Shown here: positions 7,896 through 16,167 of the stretch, in pieces
Numbering within the stretch: position 1 is the stretch's first letter
Layout of the letters: the number at the start of each line of letters is the position of its first letter
DNA from: Desemzia sp. RIT 804
GTDB lineage: Bacteria; Bacillota; Bacilli; Lactobacillales; Carnobacteriaceae
Reading direction: 5' to 3'
DNA: 64,000 nucleotides
NCBI RefSeq assembly: GCF_016892605.1
Contig: NZ_JAFEMV010000005.1
Location: 1-64,000 of the forward strand
Position numbers and translations under genes: made by a program
Notes under the pieces: model-generated
What the model saw: the letters and a program-made list of their open reading frames with translations, nothing else
The model's database searches: none
Told to the model about the DNA's origin: nothing

Positions 7896-7967
7896 TGGGC
7901 TGTAGCCAAGCGGTAAGGCAAGGGACTTTGACTCCCTCATGCGTTGGTTCGAATCCAGCTAGCCCAG
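7896..7967 (+). tRNA. tRNA-Gln (anticodon TTG)
   Basis: Acceptor stem TGGGCTG/TAGCCCA, anticodon loop CTTTGAC (anticodon TTG), discriminator G. It lies seven bases after tRNA-Tyr in the same transcript. Confidence 0.94.
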
Positions 7968-7982
7968 TTATAAATTAAACTA

Positions 7983-8101
7983 TGTGTGGTTTTGATGGCA
8001 AGAAGGTCACACCTGTTCCCATGCCGAACACAGTAGTTAAGCTTCTTAGCGCCAAAGGTAGTGAAGGGTTTCCCTTTGTGAGACTAGGACGAAGCCATGC
8101 T
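7983..8101 (+). rRNA. 5S ribosomal RNA, not linked to 16S or 23S
   Basis: Contains the conserved 5S blocks CACACCTGTTCCCATGCCGAA, GTTAAGCTTCTTAGCGCC, GTAGTGAAGGGTTTCCC and GTGAGACTAGGACG in the right order and spacing. The terminal stem GTGTGG/CCATGC is extended by AAACTA/TAGTTT outside it. It is flanked by tRNA-Gln and tRNA-Lys in one transcript, without other rRNA genes. Confidence 0.93.
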
Positions 8102-8113
8102 AGTTTAATTTAT

Positions 8114-8186
8114 GAGTCATTAGCTCAGTTGGTAGAGCATCTGACTTTTAATCAGAGGGTCGCAGGTTCGAATCCTGCATGACTCA
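8114..8186 (+). tRNA. tRNA-Lys (anticodon TTT)
   Basis: Acceptor stem GAGTCAT/ATGACTC, anticodon stem CTGAC/ATCAG region with anticodon TTT, T-arm GCAGG-TTCGAAT-CCTGC, discriminator A. Last gene of this stable-RNA unit. Confidence 0.95.
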
Positions 8187-8202
8187 TCACAATAAGACGA
8201 AA

Positions 8203-8240
8203 TCACCGATCAGGAAAGCAGTTGATCGGTGTATTTTTTT
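8203..8240 (+). terminator. terminator of the stable-RNA unit
   Basis: CACCGATCA and TGATCGGTG form a 9-bp stem, followed by TATTTTTTT. Confidence 0.9.
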
Positions 8241-8713
8241 GTTCTTCATCATCCAGTGTTGGTAGAAAATCTAAGTTGCTTAAACAATTTCTTCACCAAA
8301 CTAAAAATTAAAGAAACTTTTTATGTTGGCGGCAAATTATTTTATGGTTGCTGGGAGCTGCCAGTCGGAAGTATAAGTATAAGAATAAGAGGGGACCTTA
8401 TTTGCGTAACGTTTTCTAAACCTTTTTTCAAATTGTAACGTAAAATATTATTGCGTGCCTTTATTGACTAAGTCTTGGATAAAAGGGAATGCAATTTACT
8501 TTTGCGTGACATTTTAACAGGATAACGTTTGATTACGGCATACAAAGGTTATCGGATAAAAAAATATTGTTTTGCCTTCTATTCATCCTCATTTACAGGA
8601 ATAAAGATGAATGAGAAAAAGATCTTAAGACGCACAATGAAGTAGCGTCATTCAAACTATTTTATGATATAATATGGACTGAGTGACAATTTTACCATTT
8701 TGGAGGTGTCCAC
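8241..8713 (+). promoter_or_regulatory. long leader region and promoter of cdaA
   Basis: The 473-base interval holds no supported gene. Near its end is an extended -10 promoter TGATATAAT (8665-8673), followed by the ribosome binding site TGGAGGTG before cdaA. I saw no riboswitch consensus in the remaining sequence. Confidence 0.5.
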
Positions 8714-9556
8714 ATGTCAATAGATTGGTCACTACTTTTTACATGGCGCTCGTTAATCAATTTTATAGATATCCTGATTGTAGCCTTTTTCATTTACCAG
8801 CTCATTATTGTAGTTAGAGGAACAAGAGCTATTGAGTTATTAAAAGGAATTTCCATTATTGTACTTATAAAAGTGGGAAGTTATTTCTTCCAACTTCAGA
8901 CTGTAGAATGGATCGTGGATTTGGTGATTCAATGGGCCGTACTGGCTTTGATCATTATTTTCCAGCCGGAAATGCGCAGAGGATTAGAGCATCTAGGAAG
9001 AGGTTCTTTATTCAATCGTAGGAAAAAGAAAAAAGATCCTGGCGAAGAACTTGTATCAAGTATACTAAAGTCTGTTCAGTACATGAGTAAACGACGTATA
9101 GGAGCATTAATGGCTATTGAAATGGAAACAGGGTTGGAAGAGTATATCAACACTGGGATTCCTTTGAGTGCGGATATTTCAGGGGAGTTATTGATCAATA
9201 TTTTTATCCCGAATACTCCGTTGCATGATGGAGCAGTTATTATCCAAGATTTCGAGATTGCTTCAGCAGCAAGCTATTTACCACTATCAGAAAGCTCGTT
9301 GATTTCTAAAGAGTTAGGAACTCGTCATAGAGCAGCCATTGGGTTGAGTGAAGTATCTGACGCTTTGACCATTATTGTTTCTGAAGAAACTGGTGGGGTG
9401 AGTATCACACAAAACGGTAATCTATACCGTGATTTATCAAAAGAAGATTTTGAAGTGTTTTTAACAAAAGCGTTAGTGACTAGTGATGAAGAACAAACAA
9501 GCAACCCTATTCAAACTTTCTTTAATAGTTTCAAAAAGGGGGCTTCTAAAAAATGA
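8714..9556 (+). CDS. cdaA: diadenylate cyclase CdaA
   Basis: CdaA makes cyclic di-AMP from two ATP, a second messenger for potassium and osmotic homeostasis and the cell wall. The 280-residue protein has three predicted N-terminal membrane helices (about residues 16-35, 44-62 and 68-83), a basic linker with RRKKKKD, and a DisA_N catalytic domain with the DGA motif (172-174) and the RHR motif (204-206). It lies directly upstream of cdaR (four-base overlap) and glmM, the conserved Firmicutes operon in which both partners modulate CdaA. The start follows TGGAGGTG. Confidence 0.97.
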   Translation: MSIDWSLLFTWRSLINFIDILIVAFFIYQLIIVVRGTRAIELLKGISIIVLIKVGSYFFQLQTVEWIVDLVIQWAVLALIIIFQPEMRRGLEHLGRGSLFNRRKKKKDPGEELVSSILKSVQYMSKRRIGALMAIEMETGLEEYINTGIPLSADISGELLINIFIPNTPLHDGAVIIQDFEIASAASYLPLSESSLISKELGTRHRAAIGLSEVSDALTIIVSEETGGVSITQNGNLYRDLSKEDFEVFLTKALVTSDEEQTSNPIQTFFNSFKKGASKK

Positions 9557-10740
9557 TAGAAAAAGTAACTAGCTCGCCTTGGTTTTTACGGATTGTTGCA
9601 CTAGCTTTTGCTATATTATTGTTTACTTACGTGAATAATGAAAATAACAAGCAGTTTAGCACAAATAATCTATCAGGCGGTGCTACGGTAAATAGTTCTG
9701 AAATGATTACCGATCTACCTGTTATCGTTAATATTGATCAAGAAGAGTACTTTGTAACAGGTATACCAGAATCAGTATCTATCTTGTTGGAAGGGTCCAC
9801 AGCGGTGTTACTAAATACGTTGACCACTGAGAGTTTTGATATTGTTACACCTGATTTAAATGAATTAGGTGAGGGTACTTTTACGATAGAATTAATACCA
9901 GCTGGACTGTCATCTGAATTAGAATATTCTCTGTACCCTTCAGAAGTGACCATCACTATCCAAGAACGAGCTAGTGAGAATTATAATGTATCTGTTTTAT
10001 TTAATGAAAATTCTTTAGCAAGAGGATACGAAGCAGGAAGTCCGATTGTGGATACAGAAACGGTTCTTATTGAAGGAGCAGCTTCTACGCTGGAACAAAT
10101 TGCGAACGTCCAAGTTAGACTGACAGAAGATGAGAATATTAATTCAGATATCAGTGAAACACTGCCTGTCATTGTAACAGACTTAGAAGGAAATCAATTA
10201 AATGTTGAAGTTACGCCTAGTGAAGTCAATGTAACGATTCCAGTATCTTCAAACAATAAAGATTTACCTCTTGCGTTAGTACAAACTGGGACTCCAGTAG
10301 AAGGGTACCTTTATGATTTAGAATTTGCTGACGGTGCTGAAACAATGGCAAATATTGTAGCAGAAGACAGTGTGTTGGATTCACTAACAGAGCTGCAAGT
10401 TCCTGTAGATATTACAGGTATGACCGAGTCTTCCACTGTAGAAATCTCAGTACCTGTACCTGATGATGCAACATCTGTGCTGCCAGAGACAATTGAGGTA
10501 GAAGTTACAGTTACTGCTGAAGAAGAAGCGGATAATTCTAACCCGGATGATGAGCCTGAACCACCAACAAATGAGAATTCAGGTTCTACATCCGAGAGCA
10601 GTGAAGAATCAGAAAACAGTCAAGAGAGCAGTGAAGAATCAGAAAGTAGCGAAACTTCGGAAAGTTCAAGCAGTTCAGAAAGCTCTGAATCTTCTGAACA
10701 AAGCTCATCAGAGAGTTCACAAGAAGATAATAGTGAATAA
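9553..10740 (+). CDS. cdaR: CdaA regulatory protein CdaR (YbbR-domain protein)
   Basis: CdaR is a membrane-anchored extracytoplasmic protein that modulates CdaA. The 395-residue protein has an N-terminal transmembrane anchor (about residues 10-26) and then roughly 300 residues of beta-rich YbbR repeats; ITDLPVIVNID and EVTITI/EVNVTI strands recur. The last 70 residues or so are a low-complexity acidic Ser/Glu tail with many SSES and ESSE units. Such a tail may span or decorate the wall, but its role is not known. Start overlaps cdaA (ATGA). Translationally coupled. Confidence 0.93.
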   Translation: MIEKVTSSPWFLRIVALAFAILLFTYVNNENNKQFSTNNLSGGATVNSSEMITDLPVIVNIDQEEYFVTGIPESVSILLEGSTAVLLNTLTTESFDIVTPDLNELGEGTFTIELIPAGLSSELEYSLYPSEVTITIQERASENYNVSVLFNENSLARGYEAGSPIVDTETVLIEGAASTLEQIANVQVRLTEDENINSDISETLPVIVTDLEGNQLNVEVTPSEVNVTIPVSSNNKDLPLALVQTGTPVEGYLYDLEFADGAETMANIVAEDSVLDSLTELQVPVDITGMTESSTVEISVPVPDDATSVLPETIEVEVTVTAEEEADNSNPDDEPEPPTNENSGSTSESSEESENSQESSEESESSETSESSSSSESSESSEQSSSESSQEDNSE

Positions 10741-10831
10741 TGAACAAATATTTTAGCGAATAATGGATAAAATGAGAATTAAATACAAGAACAAGCAATC
10801 GATTCAATTATTGAAAAGGAGCTTTTGGAAA

Positions 10832-12187
10832 ATGGGAAAATATTTTGGAACAGATGGAGTAAGAGGCGTTGCAAACTCAGAACTTACACCAGAATTAGCA
10901 TTTAAATTAGGAAGATATGGCGGTTATGTATTGTCACAACACACTGAGGGAGATGAACAACCTCGCGTTTTAGTAGGCAGAGATACTCGTATGTCAGGGC
11001 AATTATTAGAATATGCGTTGATTTCTGGACTGATGTCTGTAGGAATCGAAGTCCTAAAACTAGGTGTTATCAGTACTCCCGGAGTAGCTTATTTAACAAG
11101 AATCCAAGGAGCAGCGGCTGGTGTAATGATTTCAGCTTCACATAATCCAGCTCCAGATAATGGTATCAAATTTTTTGGTTCAGACGGATTTAAATTATCG
11201 GATGATCAAGAAGAGGAAATTGAAGTCTTCCTAGACCAAGAAGAAGATAGACTACCACGCCCAAGTGCAGCAGGACTAGGAAGCGTAGAAGATTACAAAG
11301 AAGGATCTCAAAAATACACTCAATTCTTACAACAAACAATTGCTGGAGATCTAAATGGTTTGCAAGTTTGTTTAGATGGAGCAAATGGAGCTACAAGCCC
11401 ATTGATCAATCGTCTATTTGCTGATTTAGACGCTGAATTTGACGTCATGGGAATTTCTCCAAATGGATTAAACATCAATGATGGAGTAGGTTCTACGCAC
11501 CCAGAAGGTTTAGCAGAAATGGTTGTCGAAAAAGGTGCTGATGCTGGTCTGGCTTTTGATGGAGATGGCGACCGCATTATTGCTGTGGATGAACTAGGAA
11601 ATATTGTTGATGGCGATAAGATTATGTACATTTGCGGTAAACACATGAAAGATAAAGGTCATTTGAAAAAAGATACGATCGTTTCAACGGTCATGAGCAA
11701 CTTAGGGTTCCATAAAGCTGTTGAAGCTGTTGGAATGAAAGCCTTGAAAACTAAGGTTGGCGACCGTTATGTAGTAGAAGAAATGCGCAAAAATGACTAC
11801 AATCTAGGTGGGGAACAATCAGGTCACATGGTATTTTTAGACTTCCATACTACAGGTGATGGATTGCTTTCTGCTGTTCAATTATTAAATGTCATGAAAG
11901 AAACAGGTAAAAAATTATCCGAATTAGCTGAAGAGGTTACAGAATATCCTCAAAAATTAGTAAATATAAGAGTTAGTGATAAAAATGGCGCAATGGAAGT
12001 TCCGGCTATCAAGAAAGTTATTGAAGAAGTAGAAGCTGAAATGGCGGGTAACGGGCGCGTCTTGGTACGCCCAAGTGGAACAGAGCCATTATTACGTGTA
12101 ATGGCCGAAGCACCGACTGAAGAACAAGTAAACAATTATGTAGATCGTATTGCAGATGTTGTTAGAGAAGAAATTGGTTTAGATTAA
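10832..12187 (+). CDS. glmM: phosphoglucosamine mutase
   Basis: GlmM converts glucosamine-6-phosphate to glucosamine-1-phosphate for UDP-GlcNAc and peptidoglycan synthesis, and in this operon arrangement it can inhibit CdaA. The 451-residue protein starts [12 protein letters not shown] and carries the phosphoserine loop [15 protein letters not shown] (active Ser near residue 103), the metal-binding DGDGDR, GGEQSGH for sugar binding, and [11 protein letters not shown] for phosphate binding at the C-terminus. The ATG at 10832 is chosen because AAAAGGAG lies 11 bases upstream and the family begins here. An upstream in-frame ATG at 10763 would add 23 unrelated residues. Confidence 0.97.
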   Translation: MGKYFGTDGVRGVANSELTPELAFKLGRYGGYVLSQHTEGDEQPRVLVGRDTRMSGQLLEYALISGLMSVGIEVLKLGVISTPGVAYLTRIQGAAAGVMISASHNPAPDNGIKFFGSDGFKLSDDQEEEIEVFLDQEEDRLPRPSAAGLGSVEDYKEGSQKYTQFLQQTIAGDLNGLQVCLDGANGATSPLINRLFADLDAEFDVMGISPNGLNINDGVGSTHPEGLAEMVVEKGADAGLAFDGDGDRIIAVDELGNIVDGDKIMYICGKHMKDKGHLKKDTIVSTVMSNLGFHKAVEAVGMKALKTKVGDRYVVEEMRKNDYNLGGEQSGHMVFLDFHTTGDGLLSAVQLLNVMKETGKKLSELAEEVTEYPQKLVNIRVSDKNGAMEVPAIKKVIEEVEAEMAGNGRVLVRPSGTEPLLRVMAEAPTEEQVNNYVDRIADVVREEIGLD

Positions 12188-12198
12188 AGTAAAGATTA

Positions 12199-12236
12199 AG
12201 AAGCAGAAATCACATAACAGGATTTCTGCTTTTTTC
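12199..12236 (+). terminator. terminator of the cdaA-cdaR-glmM operon
   Basis: AAGCAGAAATC pairs with GATTTCTGCTT, followed by TTTTTCT. Confidence 0.9.
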
Positions 12237-12260
12237 TATTCTGAGAAAGGATGAGATAAA

Positions 12261-12800
12261 ATGAATCTGACAGAAAGAAAAGTGGTTTTGAATATTGCTT
12301 GTAGTTTGGATGGGTACATTGCTACTGAAGGAGACAGTCTAGAGTGGCTTTTTGATGTAGAAGGGCAAGAGGAAGCGAATAAAGGGATAGAAGAATTTGA
12401 TCAGACAGTAGATACGGTTATTATGGGTAGAAGAACATTTGATTGGGTAATGGAAGAACTGAAGGGAGAGAACCCTTATAAGGATAAGATGACTTATGTG
12501 TATTCTCACTCCTCAAAAGAATCTTCTGTAAATGTTCGTTATACACAAGAAGAACCAAAGCACCTCATCGAAACCATAAGAGCACAAACAGGGGAAAATA
12601 TTTGGCTAATGGGTGGTGGAGTAGTGATTCGTGACTTTTTAGAAGCAAATTTAGTGGATGAATTGATTATCACGATTGCTCCTGTACTTTTAGGCACGGG
12701 GATACCATTGTTCAAAAATGGCCATTACCATTCAAAGTGGATCTTAAAAGGAACACGCCAAGTTGGACAATTTGCTGAATTGCATTTGATGCGGAAATAA
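12261..12800 (+). CDS. dihydrofolate reductase family protein (RibD C-terminal domain)
   Basis: A 179-residue cytosolic reductase of the RibD-C/DHFR fold, as in B. subtilis YyaP and YkkA. Seen: IACSLDGYIATEGDSLEWL at the N-terminus, VIMGRRTFDWV near residue 55, WLMGGGVVIRDFLEANLVDE near residue 115 with the glycine loop for NADPH, and PVLLGTGIPLF near the end. The true substrate is unknown. It is not the essential folate-cycle DHFR by sequence. AAAGGA precedes the start. A class I repeat element begins about 13 bases after the stop. Confidence 0.85.
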   Translation: MNLTERKVVLNIACSLDGYIATEGDSLEWLFDVEGQEEANKGIEEFDQTVDTVIMGRRTFDWVMEELKGENPYKDKMTYVYSHSSKESSVNVRYTQEEPKHLIETIRAQTGENIWLMGGGVVIRDFLEANLVDELIITIAPVLLGTGIPLFKNGHYHSKWILKGTRQVGQFAELHLMRK

Positions 12801-12812
12801 AAAAGAATCACC

Positions 12813-12985
12813 GAGGCTGGGACAATAGTCTTTATCTCTGTCACATACTAAGCCGGTGCTTTTAAACGCGTTCCAAAAGCCTGACCACATGCCTATAAAC
12901 CAGCCTCCCCTTCTGAGAAAAAGCATCTTATAAGGGGAGGCTGGTTTATATTCAATGGTCAAAACGTCTTTTGTTCCGCGCTCGG
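12813..12985 (+). repeat. class I hairpin repeat, full copy
   Basis: Left part GAGGCTGGGACAATAGTC; head TTTTAAACGCGTTCCAAAAG; long hairpin with an 18-bp perfect stem (ATAAACCAGCCTCCCCTT, 12894-12911, against 12932-12949); tail AAAACG..TTTTGTTCCGCGCTC. It lies between the convergent reductase gene and S9 peptidase gene, and may terminate both. The head and tail match the copy at 35.8 kb almost base for base, while the stem sequence differs. Confidence 0.8.
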
Positions 12986-13014
12986 TTCTTTTTAAGTTTT
13001 AGAAATCATATAGA

Positions 13015-15000
13015 TTAATGGGTTTCAAACCAGTCTACTACAGCTTCCATTCGTTGGATCCTCAGGTTAGGTAATCCAATGCGTGATAGCCCATGACTGG
13101 ATTTGGGGAAGGTCATAAATTTGGTATCCACGCCCTGACGTTTCATTGCTGTATAGAATTGTTCACCTTGTTCTTTTGGGCAACGCAAGTCTTCGTCGCT
13201 ATGCATGATTAAAATAGGCGTTTTAGCTTGATGCGCATGAGACAAAGGAGACATACCCCATAATTTTTCTACGTTTGACAAGTCATGTTGCAATTGGAAT
13301 TTTACAAAGAAAGGTCCAATATCGCTTGTACCATAAAAGCTGATCCAGTTAGAAATAGAACGTTGAGTTACAGCAGCTTTGAATCGATCTGTATGACCGA
13401 CTACCCAATTAGTCATAAAACCGCCATAGCTTCCACCGCTAACGTAAAGTTCTTTTGGATTGATTTCGGGATGGGCCGCTAACACAGTATCTGTACCCAA
13501 CATTAAATCCTCAAAGTCTTTATTACCATAATCCCCTAAAATAGAAGCGACAAATTCCTGTCCATAGCCATTTCCGCCTCGTGGGTTTAGCATGATTACG
13601 CCGTAACCCTTTGCAGCTAATACTTGCATTTCATGGAAGAAAGTTTCCCCATAACTAACTTGCGGACCGCCGTGAATGTATAAAACAGCCGAGTGAGAAT
13701 CTGTGCGCTCTAGTGGGGCTAAATACCATCCTTGGATATCCCAATCATCAGCACCTTTGTACCAAAACATTTCAGGTTGAACAATAGTATGCTCCTTATC
13801 AAATGATTCATTAGGATTGTATAACAGCTCTATTTTTTTTGTTTTTAAATCCAGTAGACCTAGTTCACTTGGTTTACTAGTTGTAGAATAGGTTACAACC
13901 ATTGTTTGAGTATCTGGCACTAAACTTCCGTCCGTCAAATGCATCGGTTCGTCGAAAACTAAAGAAATTTCTGCTGAACGATTTCCTTTATACAGCTTGA
14001 TTTTTCCATGTTCCGTAGCGGAAAATAGGTATTCTTCATCATCTAGCCAAACAGGTTCGATACCGGTAACTTGTTGTTGGAAGTCACCGACTAATGTGTC
14101 ACTAACTTCAAGATCTTCATTGGGGGTTAAACAAGTCAACTGATGCGATGAGAGATCATAGCCGTAAAGTTTATTTTGAGATACAAATGCGTATTCAAAA
14201 TCATTTCCCACTAAAAGTAAATAATCTTCTTTTGGAGACATAGCTCCGAAACTAAAACTACCTTGTGGAATAGAAGTGGTTAATGAATGACTTTCTTTTG
14301 TTGCTAAATCATACCAGTAAACAGTTGCACCGTAATCCCATTCATCTTCTGGATTTAATTCGTCAGCATAAATCAAGTAGCTTTCATCTTTAGCTACATA
14401 GTTTAAAGCGAAACTTTCTTTTCTGGTTAGAATAGTACTGCTGCTTTTAGTCGCTATATCGATTTTTTTGACGTGGTGATTCTGATTTTGTGGGAGTATA
14501 CCTACACCATCTAATTTATAAGTTAGTTTTTTTATGTTTGTAGCTTCAGGTAATTTTTCTGATGTATCCGATTGGCTATCCTTTTTATCTCCGTTGATTT
14601 CCTCTTCCAGCTCAAGTTCAGCAGCTGTCTGATAATAAATGCTTGCACCAGAGTTTGTCCAGTAGTAGGTTGAAACCCCTTCTTTATCTTCGGTTAATTG
14701 AAAAGGACTTCCCCCATCTAAAGGCATCACCATGAGTTGCATCTTTTTGTCTTTTGTTCCATTAGACAAGTAAGCTAACCATTTGTTATTTGGAGAAATT
14801 TTAATAGCCGTATTCACTGAACCAGTATCGCCCCAATCCCGACGTTGTTTCGTTGTACGATCCAAACTTTTAATAGCGGTTCGGTAAAGATTCTCTTTCT
14901 TATCGATTTGTGTTTCTAAATAAAAGATTGTATTTTTCCAAGCGATAGATTGAGAGACGTTCTTCAATCCAAATAAACTTTCCGAAGTGATTTTTTTCAT
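13015..15000 (-). CDS. S9 family (prolyl oligopeptidase-like) serine peptidase
   Basis: A 661-residue serine peptidase of the acylaminoacyl-peptidase branch. The first 400 residues or so form a WD-like beta-propeller that gates access, and the C-terminal 250 form an alpha/beta-hydrolase domain. Catalytic triad visible: Ser524 in GGSYGGF, Asp604 in HSDEDLRCP, His636 in SSHGLS. HGGPQVSYGETFFHE supplies the oxyanion region. No signal peptide, so it probably trims short peptides in the cytosol. Start follows TAGGAGGATA. Single gene, convergent with the DHFR-like gene across a repeat element. Confidence 0.92.
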   Translation of the reverse strand: MKKITSESLFGLKNVSQSIAWKNTIFYLETQIDKKENLYRTAIKSLDRTTKQRRDWGDTGSVNTAIKISPNNKWLAYLSNGTKDKKMQLMVMPLDGGSPFQLTEDKEGVSTYYWTNSGASIYYQTAAELELEEEINGDKKDSQSDTSEKLPEATNIKKLTYKLDGVGILPQNQNHHVKKIDIATKSSSTILTRKESFALNYVAKDESYLIYADELNPEDEWDYGATVYWYDLATKESHSLTTSIPQGSFSFGAMSPKEDYLLLVGNDFEYAFVSQNKLYGYDLSSHQLTCLTPNEDLEVSDTLVGDFQQQVTGIEPVWLDDEEYLFSATEHGKIKLYKGNRSAEISLVFDEPMHLTDGSLVPDTQTMVVTYSTTSKPSELGLLDLKTKKIELLYNPNESFDKEHTIVQPEMFWYKGADDWDIQGWYLAPLERTDSHSAVLYIHGGPQVSYGETFFHEMQVLAAKGYGVIMLNPRGGNGYGQEFVASILGDYGNKDFEDLMLGTDTVLAAHPEINPKELYVSGGSYGGFMTNWVVGHTDRFKAAVTQRSISNWISFYGTSDIGPFFVKFQLQHDLSNVEKLWGMSPLSHAHQAKTPILIMHSDEDLRCPKEQGEQFYTAMKRQGVDTKFMTFPKSSHGLSRIGLPNLRIQRMEAVVDWFETH

Positions 15001-15249
15001 TGGTATCCTCCTATATGTAATAAGAATCGTGAAATTAAATTCTCAATATACTCTAATGAATATCTTATTTTATTATCATTATCCTTCTTCTGTACAGACA
15101 TTTCAAGAGGAAATCTCAATTGTAGCTGAATTAACCTATTGGCTAAAAAGGGAATAAAATGATAAATTGATGATAGACAAAGAAGCATCTTTTTTAGAGT
15201 TTTATAAAAAAAGGTATGAACAGCAACAAACTAAAGGAGGAAAGCTGAA

Positions 15250-16167
15250 ATGAGTATTGTAGAAGTCAAAGGCTTGAGTAAAAAATTCGGGAAATTTACA
15301 GCCTTGAACCAGATTGACTTAGTCATGAATGAAGGTGAGATCTATGGCTTTATCGGACCAAATGGAGCTGGGAAATCAACGACTATCCGTGTTTTATTAG
15401 GTTTGCTAAAGCCTACTGAAGGGCAAGTCTCCATTTTCGGTAAAGACGCTTGGCGTGATTCCGTTGAGATACACAAACGAATTGCTTATGTTCCAGGGGA
15501 CGCTAATTTATGGCCTAATTTAACTGGCGGACAAGTGATTGATTTGTTTCTGAAGATGCATGGAAATGTCGACACATCAAAAAGAGATGATTTGATTCAA
15601 CGTTTTGATTTAGATCCATCTAAAAAATGTCGTGCCTATTCTAAAGGAAACCGCCAAAAAATCGCTCTTATTTCTGCTTTTGCATCAGAAGCTGATTTAT
15701 ATATTTTAGATGAACCAACCGCTGGGTTAGATCCATTAATGGAACGAACATTTCAAGAGTGTGTTTTAGAAGTTAAAAAACAAGGGAAAAGCGTTCTCTT
15801 GTCGAGTCATATATTATCTGAAGTAGAGAAATTATGTGACCGCGTCGCTATTATTCGTGAGGGTGAGATTATTGAAAAAGGAACACTAGAAGAACTACGC
15901 CATCTTACGCGTACGAAGATTACTGTGGAAACAAAAAAAGAACTGACCGGACTAAAAGGAATGAAGGGAGTACACGATGTCTATCAGCAGGAAATGGGTT
16001 GGGAGTTCCAAATAGACACAGAATATATGGCAGAAATAATAGAATATATCAGCCAATTTGGGGTCATAAAATTAGAAAGTAATGCTCCAACGCTAGAAGA
16101 TTTGTTTATGCGTCACTATGAGGGTAAAAACAGCAATAAAGAGGTTAAGAGTGGGGGCGTTCACTAA
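15250..16167 (+). CDS. ABC transporter ATP-binding protein (multidrug/antibiotic exporter type)
   Basis: A 305-residue nucleotide-binding subunit. Walker A is GPNGAGKST (36-44), the degenerate signature is YSKGNRQK, Walker B is LYILDEPTAGLD (about 155-166), and the switch His is in LLSSHILSEVE. The extended C-terminal region resembles DrrA/CcmA-type ATPases that pair with ABC-2 permeases. Its stop overlaps the permease start by one base (TAATG), so the two form one exporter. The start follows AAAGGAGG. Confidence 0.93.
   Translation: MSIVEVKGLSKKFGKFTALNQIDLVMNEGEIYGFIGPNGAGKSTTIRVLLGLLKPTEGQVSIFGKDAWRDSVEIHKRIAYVPGDANLWPNLTGGQVIDLFLKMHGNVDTSKRDDLIQRFDLDPSKKCRAYSKGNRQKIALISAFASEADLYILDEPTAGLDPLMERTFQECVLEVKKQGKSVLLSSHILSEVEKLCDRVAIIREGEIIEKGTLEELRHLTRTKITVETKKELTGLKGMKGVHDVYQQEMGWEFQIDTEYMAEIIEYISQFGVIKLESNAPTLEDLFMRHYEGKNSNKEVKSGGVH

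Noticed and set aside
7982-8182. 66-codon plus-strand frame over the 5S rRNA and tRNA-Lys
   Set aside because: It is wholly explained by the rRNA and tRNA. The phrase LVEHLTFNQRVAGSNPA is a well-known mistranslation of tRNA-Lys.
8229-8438. 69-codon frame before cdaA
   Set aside because: It begins within the T-run of the tRNA terminator, lacks a ribosome binding site and matches no known pattern.
11320-11646. 108-codon minus-strand frame inside glmM
   Set aside because: Antisense shadow of a highly conserved gene, with no start site of its own.
12744-12962. 72-codon minus-strand frame at the end of the DHFR-like gene
   Set aside because: It runs across the class I repeat into the gene and has no ribosome binding site.
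14997-15188. 63-codon minus-strand frame upstream of the S9 peptidase
   Set aside because: It has no ribosome binding site and covers the promoter region. The S9 start with TAGGAGG is clear.
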